Source: JAIBJN01 sp963842305 (GTDB lineage: Bacteria > Actinomycetota > Thermoleophilia > Gaiellales > Gaiellaceae). Taken from it: a DNA stretch of 64,000 nt. The translations under genes were made by a program, and so were the position numbers. This document shows, piece after piece, positions 7,362 to 14,834 of the stretch. The notes beneath the pieces were generated by a model. The model did no database searches. It had not been told where the DNA came from and saw only the letters and a program-made list of their open reading frames with translations. The first letter of the stretch is position 1. Every line of letters starts with the position of its first letter. The stretch is from assembly GCA_963842305.1 (NCBI GenBank), contig CAWJFW010000002.1, positions 868,001 through 932,000 on the forward strand, read 5' to 3'.

Positions 7362-8753
7362 GTGGCAGGGATCGACCGCTTCGCAGGATCGGGTGCCTCG
7401 CTCGAGCAGCTCGGGGAGCGCGAGGAGAGACGGCCGGATGTCGTACTGCCCGAGTTCGAGTCGCCTGTCGGGGTCATCCTCGCCGCCGGGACGGGCTCGC
7501 GTCTGGGCGTCGGCTTGAAGGCGCTCGCGCTCCTGGCTGGGATCACGCTCCTCGAGCGAGCCGTCGCCACCCTGCGCGCGGTCGGGACCGAGGAAATCCT
7601 CGTCGTCGTCGGCTACGAGAAGGAGCGCGTACGCGAGTTCGTGCGCGAGCGCGGACTCGCTGTTCAGCTCGTCGAGAACGGCGACTTTGGTCTCGGAAAC
7701 GGCTCCTCCGCCCTCGTCGGCGCGCGCGCGGCCGAACGCCGCTTCCTCCTGGCCATGGTCGACCACGTTGTCGACCCTGAGGCGCTGCGACGCCTGCTCC
7801 GCAGCGAGGCCGCCTTCGCGCTTGCCGTCGATTGGCTGCCTCAGCTCAATGACGTCGACGAGGCCACCAAGGTGCGGCTGCAGGGATCGCGCGTCGTGGC
7901 CGTCAGGCGGGAGCTGGACGTGTGGGAGGCGGTCGATGCTGGGCTCGCCCTCTGCGACGCCGAGGTCGCCGCCGTCGCGGAGCGCTGCCTCGCCGCAGGG
8001 GAGCAGAGTTGGAGCGCCGTCAAGCGCCGCTGGCTGGGAGAAGGCGGCGAGATAGAGGCCGTCGACCTCGAGGGCCTCTTCTGGATCGACGTCGACACCC
8101 CGACCGACCGGCGACGCGCCGAGCACACGCTCGTCTCCCTCGCCGCCCACAAGCCGCTCGACGGGACTGTCTCCCGCCTCGTCAACCGCCGCCTCTCCGC
8201 GCCGATCTCGCTTGTGCTCCTGCGCGCGGGGGTCTCGCCGGGCGCGGCAACCGTCGCCACGTTTCTCTTCGCGCTCGCCGCCGCCGCAGTGCTCGCGCTC
8301 GGAGTCGCGCGGCCGGCGGCGCTCGTCTTGGGCGGAGTCCTAGTCCAGTTGGCGTCCATCCTCGACGGAGTGGACGGGGAGATCGCGCGCGCCTCGCTCC
8401 GTAGCTCGCCGTTCGGGGGCTTCCTCGACTCGGTGCTTGACCGGGCGGCCGACGCCGCCGTGCTCGCGGCGCTGGCGATCGCCGCGGGCCTGGACGCGAC
8501 GACCTGCGCTCTCCTAGCGGCTGCGCTCTTCGGCTCCCTCATGACGCCGTATGTGAAGGCGGCCTACGAGGCGGCATACCGCCGCCCACTGCGGCGCCCG
8601 ATCTCGCCGGTCAACGCGGGGCGCGACGTGCGCCTCCTCGTCGCCTCCCTCTCGGCAATTGCGCTCCAACCCTTCTGGGGCCTGGTCGCGCTCGCGATCT
8701 TGACGAACGCCGAGGCCGTGCAGCGCTTCGTCGGCGCCGCGCGGGCGCGCTAA
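7362..8753 (+). CDS. Bifunctional inositol-1-phosphate cytidylyltransferase / DIPP synthase-like protein
   Basis: A 463-aa two-domain protein. Residues about 35-260 are a nucleotidyltransferase with the sugar-NTP signature VILAAGTGSRLG and KALALLAG. Residues about 270-460 are a multi-TM CDP-alcohol phosphatidyltransferase with the catalytic pattern DGVDGEIAR ... GGFLDSVLD at about 335-362 (DGx2AR-x8-Gx3Dx3D, all acids present). This is the architecture of IPCT/DIPPS, which activates L-myo-inositol-1-phosphate with CTP and condenses it with a second inositol phosphate to form phosphorylated di-inositol phosphate, a compatible solute of thermophiles also known in Rubrobacter. I chose the GTG at 7362, with AAGGGGG 10 nt upstream. 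A CDP-inositol-using phospholipid enzyme is the alternative. No inositol-phosphate synthase gene lies in this window. Confidence 0.75.
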   Translation: MAGIDRFAGSGASLEQLGEREERRPDVVLPEFESPVGVILAAGTGSRLGVGLKALALLAGITLLERAVATLRAVGTEEILVVVGYEKERVREFVRERGLAVQLVENGDFGLGNGSSALVGARAAERRFLLAMVDHVVDPEALRRLLRSEAAFALAVDWLPQLNDVDEATKVRLQGSRVVAVRRELDVWEAVDAGLALCDAEVAAVAERCLAAGEQSWSAVKRRWLGEGGEIEAVDLEGLFWIDVDTPTDRRRAEHTLVSLAAHKPLDGTVSRLVNRRLSAPISLVLLRAGVSPGAATVATFLFALAAAAVLALGVARPAALVLGGVLVQLASILDGVDGEIARASLRSSPFGGFLDSVLDRAADAAVLAALAIAAGLDATTCALLAAALFGSLMTPYVKAAYEAAYRRPLRRPISPVNAGRDVRLLVASLSAIALQPFWGLVALAILTNAEAVQRFVGAARAR

Positions 8754-8822
8754 ACCGACGCCAGCGCCCATTCCGGAGCGCCTCGGGCGGTTGGGCACGA
8801 ATCGCGAACGAGGGGGCCGTGC

Positions 8823-9000
8823 TTACCACTCGAATGAGAATGATCGTCGGAGCCTGAAGGAGACGAGGCAGCAACCGCGGGCAAGGCAGCCTCATGGATC
8901 TGGCGCAGCGGTCGTAGCGGACGGGCAGCCGGTTGAAGTGGTGAAGCCAGGCGAAGGTGCGCTCGACGCCAGGCTTGAAGATCCATCGCTTTCTTCCGTC
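8823..9000 (-). mobile_element. IS5-family transposase C-terminal remnant
   Basis: Minus-strand translation gives VERTFAWLHHFNRLPVRYDR, the C-terminal block of IS5-type DDE transposases including the catalytic Glu. It then shifts frame to IHEAAL and again to RRSFSFEW* ending at 8823. Three frames are used and the N-terminal two thirds are absent, so this is a dead fragment. It supports past insertion activity in the island. Confidence 0.6.
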
Positions 9001-9067
9001 GCCCTCCGAGCGAGACTCGCCTCGGAGAGCGAACAGTTTGTCGTGACCTCCCAGGGTTCGTCCTACT

Positions 9068-9125
9068 CGCCGGGGCGCGGGTCAGGGTAGTTCTAGGTTC
9101 ACCTTTCGGTCCCGCGCCCCGGCCG
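9068..9125. repeat. Palindromic intergenic element, copy C
   Basis: The left arm 9068-9081 is CGCCGGGGCGCGGG and the right arm 9111-9125 is nearly its reverse complement. The spacer GGGTAGTTCTAGGTTCACC matches copies A and B. It lies in the stretch 9001-9579, which otherwise holds only the hairpin at 9181. A short minus-strand frame at 9374-9604 is open, but I could not support it as a gene. Confidence 0.65.
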
Positions 9126-9180
9126 TAGCTCGCGCTATCAACGGGGGTTTCGCTTACCTGCTGGGTGGGAAAGACTGGAA

Positions 9181-9216
9181 AGACGGGCGCCGCTGTGCGG
9201 CGGACGGCGCCCGTCT
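9181..9216. terminator. Strong GC hairpin
   Basis: A perfect 11-bp stem (AGACGGGCGCC / GGCGCCCGTCT) closes a 14-nt loop. Only a short T stretch follows, so it may be a weak intrinsic terminator or another palindrome. Confidence 0.45.
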
Positions 9217-9579
9217 TATCCCTCCGACGGTCGGCGCATCGCGGGTCGAGCTCAGGAAAACGCGGGCGCCGTGGTTCCAGTCGAACACCAGGCGGCTGCG
9301 GCTACCGCACGGTGTTGGCCAGGCCGATTGGAGCGGTTCCTGGCGGAAACGACGCCCGCGGACAAAATCCATATCAGGAAATCGCTTCCAGGTACAAATC
9401 CCGCAGGATCACGTCGTCGGCGGAGCCGCGAACGGCCCGCGCCCCCGCCCGCTCGAGCCCGCGCGGGCGGGCGAGCTCGGCCAGGGGGCTGCCGCAGGTT
9501 TCGGGCGCCGACCAATCAGGCCGGACTACGCAGGCGAGCAGCGCATACTCAGCCTCGAGAGCATTGTTAAGGTTGAACC

Positions 9580-10207
9580 ATGGCCGAGGGTTTGCGCCGT
9601 CCATTGTTCACGGCCCGAGATGCATGGGCCGGCGGGTTCTACGAGATGTTGTTGTTCTACGCGCTGGGGCTCGGACCTGGACGCTGCTCTCGGGGCGATC
9701 TGGGGATTCCCGCGGATCGTTGCAGGGCCGGTCGCCTCTCGTGCGTCGGAGCCCTGGGATCAGCCGACCGTCGAGGCGACGGCCGCGTTAGGCGAACGGG
9801 ATGGCGTGCTGGCCCTACCCGATGGCGCCGAGACGATCTGCGCGACATTTGCTTACCACTTCGACGACAGCGACGAGGTGCATTTCTGTCTTCCTCTCGG
9901 CTCGCTATCCGACGCCTGGCCGCAGGTGGACTCGTTTCCCTTCGGGGTGGCGGAGGGGGAGGTGGCGGCGTGGGAGCCGGCGCTCGAGGCCGTTCTCCTC
10001 GAACTCGCCCAGCATGTTTACGAGCGGGCGCCGTTCCTTCGCGGGTTGACCGACTTCGAAACGATCGCCTCGGCGCTGCAGCCGGGTTTGGAGCGCCCTG
10101 GCCCGATCCCGCCCGAACACGGCGCCGGCATCATCGACGTCCAGCAGGGACGCCTCGTCTGGCACCCGCCAACGAGCCGACGCGGCTTCGAGTTCCCTGA
10201 CGCGTAA
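9580..10207 (+). pseudogene. Hypothetical protein with one frameshift
   Basis: The first part reads MAEGLRRPLFTARDAWAGGF then YEMLLFYALG from 9580. Near 9660-9680 the sensible frame changes to SDLDAALGAIWGFPRIVAGP ... ERDGVLALPDGAETICATFA, continuing to PTSRRGFEFPDA* at 10207. Joined, it gives about 208 aa of soluble alpha/beta protein with no motif I recognise. The second frame alone (195 aa from 9620) starts with Cys-rich noise, which argues for the frameshift. An assembly error of one base would restore a full gene. Confidence 0.5.
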
Positions 10208-10375
10208 GCGGGAGACGGGTCGCGAAGCGGCGTCGGCCGAGCCGTCCGAAACGGCCTTCTTCCCACGCCACGACTAGCGCGCACACGCCGATTACGAGGA
10301 GGACTGCCGCGACCGAGATTCCCGCCTCAAACGTCCTCGGGATGTAGTCCGCCGCCTCTTTGATCGGTCGTTTCC

Positions 10376-10879
10376 TCAGGTACCGAACGAGGAGTCGGCC
10401 ATGACCTTGTCCAGCGCACTCTTGAGCAGCGCGAGCTCCTCGTCGGTGAGCTGACAGACAAATAGCTCGACGACGCCACGGAGATGGACGGGAGCGGCTT
10501 CGGCGAGGCGAGCGACGCCCGCTTCCGTCAAGGCGACCACGACTCCGCGGGCATCAGCTTCGTCACTAGCTCGCGTGAGTAGGCCCTCGTGGACGAGGCG
10601 TGCGACGCGGCGCGTCATCGCGGAGCGGGAGCTGTAGGCGCGCGCCGCGAGCTCGCTCATGCGGAGTTCGCCCCCGGCCACAGCAAGCTGGGCCAGCACG
10701 TCGAAATCGCCGAGCGTGAGTCCCGTCGCCTCCACGAGATCGCCGGCCAGGCGGCGCATGAGTGTCGCGTACGCCTGCAGGAAGGAACGCCAGGTATCGA
10801 GCGCACCGGGCCGCGGCGTTGCCTCTGCGACGAGTCGCTCGATCAACGCGGTCGGATCGACCTGGGAATTTACTTGCAT
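10376..10879 (-). CDS. MarR-family transcriptional regulator
   Basis: A 167-aa winged-HTH protein. The DNA-binding core is LTLGDFDVLAQLAVAGGELR, with recognition helix SRSAMTRRVARLVHEGLL and wing DEADARGVVVALTEAG, all in MarR order. N- and C-terminal helices would form the dimer interface. I chose the ATG at 10879; a TTG at 10912 is the alternative. It is divergent from the LUD gene at 10940. The intervening 60 bp carry two TTGCA-N2-TGCAA palindromes, one overlapping the start codon, which suggests autoregulation and control of the LUD/WrbA genes. MarR members of this layout often sense quinones or oxidants, which fits the neighbours. Confidence 0.85.
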   Translation of the reverse strand: MQVNSQVDPTALIERLVAEATPRPGALDTWRSFLQAYATLMRRLAGDLVEATGLTLGDFDVLAQLAVAGGELRMSELAARAYSSRSAMTRRVARLVHEGLLTRASDEADARGVVVALTEAGVARLAEAAPVHLRGVVELFVCQLTDEELALLKSALDKVMADSSFGT

Positions 10880-10912
10880 GTGCAACGTTCTAGTGAGTGC
10901 TTGCACTTGCAA
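10874..10912. promoter_or_regulatory. Two operator-like palindromes between marR and the LUD gene
   Basis: TTGCATGTGCAA (10874-10885) and TTGCACTTGCAA (10901-10912) are two copies of TTGCA-N2-TGCAA, 27 bp apart, in a divergent promoter region. This is a typical MarR arrangement. The first copy covers the chosen MarR start codon, so binding would block both transcription directions. Confidence 0.65.
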
Positions 10913-10939
10913 CTATCGCACACATCAAGGAGAGAGACC

Positions 10940-11563
10940 ATGGCGACCGTTACAGAGACCCGCTTCACCGCCCTCCCCGACGAGGAAACGCTGGCCGCCA
11001 CCACCGTGACTCTCGAAGAGCATGGCTTCAGCGTCGAGGTCGTCGATGACCTAGACGCTGCACGCCGGGCCGTTCTCGAGCGCATCCCGACGGGCGCGTC
11101 CGTCATGACCAACACCTCCGTCACGCTCGAGGAGACGGGCATCGCCGAGGCGATCAACAGCGGGGGAACGTACGAGTCCGTCCGCAACCAGCTCCTTGCG
11201 CTCGACTATGCGACGCAGCGGCGTGAGATGAGGGCAGTCGGCGGACAGGCCGACTTCGCTCTCGGAAGCGTCCACGCGGTCACGTCCGAGGGGACGCTTC
11301 TCGTCGCCTCGGCATCCGGAAGCCAGCTCGGCCAGTACGCATGGGGAGCCGACCAGGTGATCTTCGTCGTCGGAGCCCAGAAGCTCGTCCCGACGGTCGA
11401 GGCTGGAAGGGAGCGAATCTTCGAGCACACGCTGCCCCTCGAGGACGTGCGCGCGTCCGCTGCCTACGGGATGAACAGCCGCGTCGGGAAGATCCTCGAG
11501 ATCCACCAGGAGGATCCAGGCCGCATCCATATCGTGATCGTGCGCGAGGCCGTGGGCTTTTGA
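10940..11563 (+). CDS. LUD-domain protein (LutC/YkgG-like)
   Basis: A 207-aa LUD-domain protein, starting at an ATG with AAGGAG 10 nt upstream. Visible family features are IPTGASVMTNTSVTLEETGI (the conserved substrate-pocket segment), the DFALGSVHAVTSEGTLLVAS strand-loop and VIFVVGAQKLVP. LUD proteins are linked to lactate utilisation (LutB/LutC) and also occur alone as DUF162. No lutA or lutB lies nearby, so a role in lactate oxidation is doubtful. The setting beside MarR and a WrbA-type quinone reductase suggests an electrophile or redox-stress unit instead. Confidence 0.8.
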   Translation: MATVTETRFTALPDEETLAATTVTLEEHGFSVEVVDDLDAARRAVLERIPTGASVMTNTSVTLEETGIAEAINSGGTYESVRNQLLALDYATQRREMRAVGGQADFALGSVHAVTSEGTLLVASASGSQLGQYAWGADQVIFVVGAQKLVPTVEAGRERIFEHTLPLEDVRASAAYGMNSRVGKILEIHQEDPGRIHIVIVREAVGF

Positions 11564-11667
11564 GACCCCGCTCGTACCGGGCGTCTGGGAACGTGCGCGA
11601 GACCGACTATCGTGCAACTGTCACGCTTTGCGCCTGCGCCGTCGGCGGGAACGAAAGGGATAGTTAG

Positions 11668-12348
11668 ATGGAAGCACGCGTTGCGGTCATCTACTACAGC
11701 GCCACCGGTAACGTGCACGGGCTCGCAGGGGCTGTCGCGGAGGGAGCGGAGGCGGCCGGGGCGGAGGTCCGGTTACGGCACGTCGAGGAGTTGGCCTCCG
11801 AGCTGATGATTTCTCAGAATCAGTACTGGGGCCGTCACCGCTCACAGGTAGCTGAGGCTCCGGTGGCGACTCTCGACGACCTCGAATGGGCTGACGGCAT
11901 CGCATTCGGCAGCCCGACCCGATTCGGCAACGTTGCTGCCCAGTTGAAGCAGTTCATTGACCAGGCCGGGCGGTTGTGGCAGGAGGGTAGGCTCGCAGAC
12001 AAGGTCGCGACCGCCTTCACCTCCTCGCAGACGACCCATGGCGGCCAGGAATCGACGATCCTTGCCCTCAACAACACGCTCTACCACTGGGGCATGCTGA
12101 TCCTCCCGCTCGGCTACACGGTCCAAGAGGTGTTTGCCGCCGGCGGCAACCCGTACGGCGCGTCGTTCACCAGCGGGCACACGGTCACGGGCCCCGACGA
12201 GCTCGCGCTCGCTCTTGCCCGCTACCAGGGACAACGGCTCGCTCGGTACACGGCAGTGATCGCTGAGGCGCGTCGCGAGCGCCTGCTCGACTTCAGGAGA
12301 CCGGGCCTGCAGAACTTCCCCAGCACCCGGAGCGGCGCGGAGCGGTGA
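11668..12348 (+). CDS. wrbA: WrbA-type NAD(P)H:quinone oxidoreductase
   Basis: A 226-aa flavodoxin-fold protein. The FMN phosphate loop is YYSATGNVHGLA at residues about 10-20. The middle segment GIAFGSPTRFGNVAAQLKQF is the WrbA signature, and FTSSQTTHGGQESTILAL is the second flavin-binding loop. WrbA enzymes are tetrameric FMN proteins that reduce quinones by two electrons, avoiding semiquinones. Length is slightly above the usual 200 aa because of a C-terminal tail after about residue 205. It lies 105 bp after the LUD gene and is probably coexpressed with it. Confidence 0.85.
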   Translation: MEARVAVIYYSATGNVHGLAGAVAEGAEAAGAEVRLRHVEELASELMISQNQYWGRHRSQVAEAPVATLDDLEWADGIAFGSPTRFGNVAAQLKQFIDQAGRLWQEGRLADKVATAFTSSQTTHGGQESTILALNNTLYHWGMLILPLGYTVQEVFAAGGNPYGASFTSGHTVTGPDELALALARYQGQRLARYTAVIAEARRERLLDFRRPGLQNFPSTRSGAER

Positions 12349-12632
12349 CGACGATTCGTTGATGTACACGCAGAAACGGGATCACCAACCTGTTCGCCGG
12401 TGTGCTGCTCTGGATATTCGGCGCGTTCATGCGATCAGGGGCGTACCCCTGATCCAGCTTCGTTCGTTCCGGGCTAGGAGGAAGGTAGTCGAGGGCGCGC
12501 CGCAGGCGGCCGTACGCTTCGCCTTGCGAGGTCACGAACTTATGCTCACACGCGGGACGCGGCGCGAGAAATGCGCGGCCCTGGACTTGGAAGCATCTTC
12601 CTGAGAGGATCGGCGCCGGCGGGGGGTACCGG

Positions 12633-12656
12633 CCCACCCAGGAAGACGACCCCTAG
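12633..12656. repeat. Direct repeat, left copy, flanking the YhgE-like gene
   Basis: The sequence CCCACCCAGGAAGACGACC plus CCTAG recurs at 13995-14017 with a single-base length difference. The two copies bracket the membrane-protein gene at 12973-13956. In the wider gap 12349-12972 I see no gene, only this repeat and the palindrome at 12914. Confidence 0.55.
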
Positions 12657-12913
12657 ATTCCTGGTAACACTCGCGCGCCAGCCGCAGGCCGCAGGGTGTT
12701 GGGATTGGAACTAACGGCGCGCCCCCCGCCGTTTCCTGATCGCTTGAGGCCGTCGCGGCCCGCCCCCTGGCGCTCCACCTGTTCAGGACTTCGCTTGCCC
12801 GCTCGAGCCCGCACCGATGAACGAGCTCGGCCACCGGCCGCCGCCGGCTTCGGCCGGCCGCTGCCGACGGCGCACCTCGGCGACCGCGGCGCGAACGTCG
12901 TCGAGGCGGATCG

Positions 12914-12941
12914 TTGTCCCCGCCGGCCGTTTCGGGGACAA
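12914..12941. promoter_or_regulatory. Palindromic operator or 5'-UTR hairpin
   Basis: A perfect 9-nt inverted repeat, TTGTCCCCG / CGGGGACAA, with a 10-nt centre, lies 32 bp before the membrane-protein start. The size fits a TetR-type operator. A transcript hairpin is also possible. Confidence 0.45.
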
Positions 12942-12972
12942 TTGCCGGGGTGACCCCTGTCGACGTCGTCGC

Positions 12973-13956
12973 ATGACGGGGCCTCTCTCCTCCCTGCGTA
13001 TGCACCGGTGGACGCCCGTCGAACGCGCGATCCTGATCTCGGTCATCGCGATCTTCATGGGCGCCCTTTTCGTGACGTCGTACTCGCTCGCTCTCGGCGA
13101 TCCCGTGCCTCGCCACATCGACGCGGCTCTCATCGGCGATCCGAGCAGCAGCCCGGGCACGATCGACGCCGTTCAGGGAGTTGTGCAGGGGAGCCTCGAC
13201 TTCCAGCCCTACGCGTCGGTGTCGGCCGCACTCCATGCGATCGGCGAACAGGATGTCTACGCGGCCCTCGATCTCACGTCGGCGCAGCCGACCCTTTATA
13301 TCGCGAGCGGCGCGGGCGCATCCGTCGCACGGGCGCTGGAGCGCGTGTCTGGTGCCGATCCCACGGTCCGGGTCGTCGACACGCACCCGCTCGAGCCGCA
13401 CGATCCGTCCGGTATCGACATCTTCTACCTCATGCTCGTCGCGACGATCATCGGCTTCGTCGGGGTCTTCCAGGTTCGGGGGAGCGCGGGTGGTTTGCCA
13501 CGGCGGCACTGGAGCGTCTTCGTCCTCGCATTCGCGGTCGTCGCGTCGCTCGTCTTCGTGCTCGTAGACGGGCCGCTCCTGGAGCGGCTCGACCTGCCGG
13601 TGCTTGAGAGCTCGGGCATCCTCGCGCTCCAACTCGTGGCGGTCGCGTCCTTTGCGTCGATTATGGCCGTCTGGATCGGCCGCTGGGCGATCCTCCCGAC
13701 GTGGCTGTTCTTTGTCGTCCTGGGCAACAGCTCAAGCGGCGGCGCGGTCGCGCCGCCGCTTCTCCCGCAGCCCTTCGACTTTCTCTCGCAGTGGTTGCCG
13801 TCGGGGGCGACGGTGACTGCGTTGCGCGAGGCCGTGTACTTCCCGAACCACCAGCACGCCCGCCCGATTGCGGTCCTCTCCGTCTGGGCGACCGCACTCT
13901 TTACCGCGATGGTCCTCGAGTCCCACCGGCTCCGCCGGAGCCCGGGGGAGACCTGA
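12973..13956 (+). CDS. YhgE/Pip-like (ABC-2 type) membrane protein
   Basis: A 327-aa protein. One N-terminal TM helix (AILISVIAIFMGALFVTSYS) is followed by an extracellular domain of about 110 aa with AALHAIGEQDVYAALDL and TLYIASGAGASVARALE. At least four TM helices then make up the C-terminal half. This is the DUF3533/YhgE-Pip layout, related to ABC-2 permeases but without an ATPase. Such proteins are linked to export or to phage-receptor function, and the substrate is unknown. I chose the ATG at 12973; an ATG nine codons on is possible. It stands alone between direct repeats, with a palindrome upstream, so it may be a mobile cassette with its own operator. Confidence 0.65.
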   Translation: MTGPLSSLRMHRWTPVERAILISVIAIFMGALFVTSYSLALGDPVPRHIDAALIGDPSSSPGTIDAVQGVVQGSLDFQPYASVSAALHAIGEQDVYAALDLTSAQPTLYIASGAGASVARALERVSGADPTVRVVDTHPLEPHDPSGIDIFYLMLVATIIGFVGVFQVRGSAGGLPRRHWSVFVLAFAVVASLVFVLVDGPLLERLDLPVLESSGILALQLVAVASFASIMAVWIGRWAILPTWLFFVVLGNSSSGGAVAPPLLPQPFDFLSQWLPSGATVTALREAVYFPNHQHARPIAVLSVWATALFTAMVLESHRLRRSPGET

Positions 13957-13994
13957 TCGCGCGCTCTGAGCGGTCGCCGGCGGAGGTTACCCAC

Positions 13995-14017
13995 CCCACC
14001 CAGGAAGACGACCCTAG
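13995..14017. repeat. Direct repeat, right copy, flanking the YhgE-like gene
   Basis: Matches 12633-12656 except for one missing C. Both copies are preceded by a GGT(T)ACC-like motif. The 1.36-kb spacing contains exactly one gene. Confidence 0.55.
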
Positions 14018-14301
14018 GTCTCGCGGGTGCGCCTTGCTAACGGTTTGCTAACGGGAGCGTTAGCACGGGCCGACACGGGACGGCACGGGATCCAGACCGA
14101 GACGACCAAAAGCCCTGCAAATCCGACACTTACCGTAACACGCGATTACGGCCCGTCACTTGATAGAACCAGTAGAAGTAGCCGCCGCGAGACCTTTCCG
14201 AGGTACGCATCGGGGTACGCACACGACGCGCATTGGGGGCTCTTCCGGCACACATGACCCTCGCTGCCATCCGGGTTCTCGCGTGACCGGGCGGGTAGAG
14301 A
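14018..14301. other. Repeat-rich stretch beside tRNA-Glu
   Basis: It contains TTGCTAACGG twice at 11-bp spacing (14034-14043 and 14045-14054), the inverted half CGTTAGCA at 14058-14065, and CACGGG-type repeats after it. Clusters of short direct and inverted repeats beside an attachment site are typical of integrase arm-binding DNA. No gene is supported here. Confidence 0.4.
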
Positions 14302-14373
14302 GGCGCATACGGGATTCGAACCCGTGCTACCGCCGTGAGAGGGCGGCGTCCTAGGCCACTAGACGAATGCGCC
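14302..14373 (-). tRNA. tRNA-Glu(CTC)
   Basis: A full 72-nt cloverleaf: acceptor GGCGCAT/ATGCGCC, D arm GTCT...GGAC, anticodon stem CCGCC/GGCGG around CTCTCAC (anticodon CTC) and T arm ACGGG-TTCGAAT-CCCGT. No CCA is encoded. Its 3' end is duplicated at 1184-1209, making it the likely integration target of the island. Confidence 0.95.
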
Positions 14374-14444
14374 GTGCCGCGACAGGGTAGCCGATCCAGT
14401 CTCCCGATCGCTCGGCGGCAGCGAGCCGTTTCCTGCCCTAGTCC

Positions 14445-14807
14445 TCAGCCGTGCTCCCCGCACGGGACGCGTCCCGAGAATGCTCGGCGACGATGCGCTT
14501 CTCTCATATGCCCGCGGTGCTGGGCAAGGAACGAAGTTGAGAAATTCCCAGTCCAAAGTTCGGGGTGGGAGCCGGGGGCGGTGCAGGAGCGACCGCCCCC
14601 GACGAGGCCGCGGCCTGCCGCCTGCGCGACCTCGTTTCCCTGGCGGGGCCGCGTTGGAAGCCCCGACCGTCTCAGAATCGGCTCCCGGCGAGGATTCGTC
14701 GTGCTCCCGACGGGGGAACCGACCTTGACGAGGGCCGCGCCGATGGCAGAGACTTGGCCCAGACCCGCGAGGAGCGCCACCTTTCTGCGGCCGTCGAGGG
14801 CCGCCAT
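14445..14807 (-). CDS. Doubtful hypothetical ORF after the ZIP gene
   Basis: A 120-aa frame starting MAALDGRRKVALLAGLGQVS then AIGAALVKVGSPVG. It begins 28 bp after the ZIP transporter gene on the same strand. The first 25 residues look protein-like; the rest is Arg/Pro/Gly-rich. No ribosome site is within normal distance. Apart from this ORF the stretch 14374-14834 holds nothing I can support. Confidence 0.25.
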   Translation of the reverse strand: MAALDGRRKVALLAGLGQVSAIGAALVKVGSPVGSTTNPRREPILRRSGLPTRPRQGNEVAQAAGRGLVGGGRSCTAPGSHPELWTGNFSTSFLAQHRGHMREAHRRRAFSGRVPCGEHG

Positions 14808-14834
14808 CGTGCTCCGGCGCGGGTCTCCTATTAG

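Noticed and set aside
9374..9604. Short minus-strand frame with WFNLNNALEAEYALLACVV
   Set aside because: Protein-like in part but with no ribosome site and overlapping the start of the frameshifted gene at 9580; not enough support to list as a gene.
12532..13632. Minus-strand frame of 366 aa opposite the YhgE-like gene
   Set aside because: Highly charged and repetitive in Arg, Asp and Glu with no structure; the plus-strand frame has proper TM helices.
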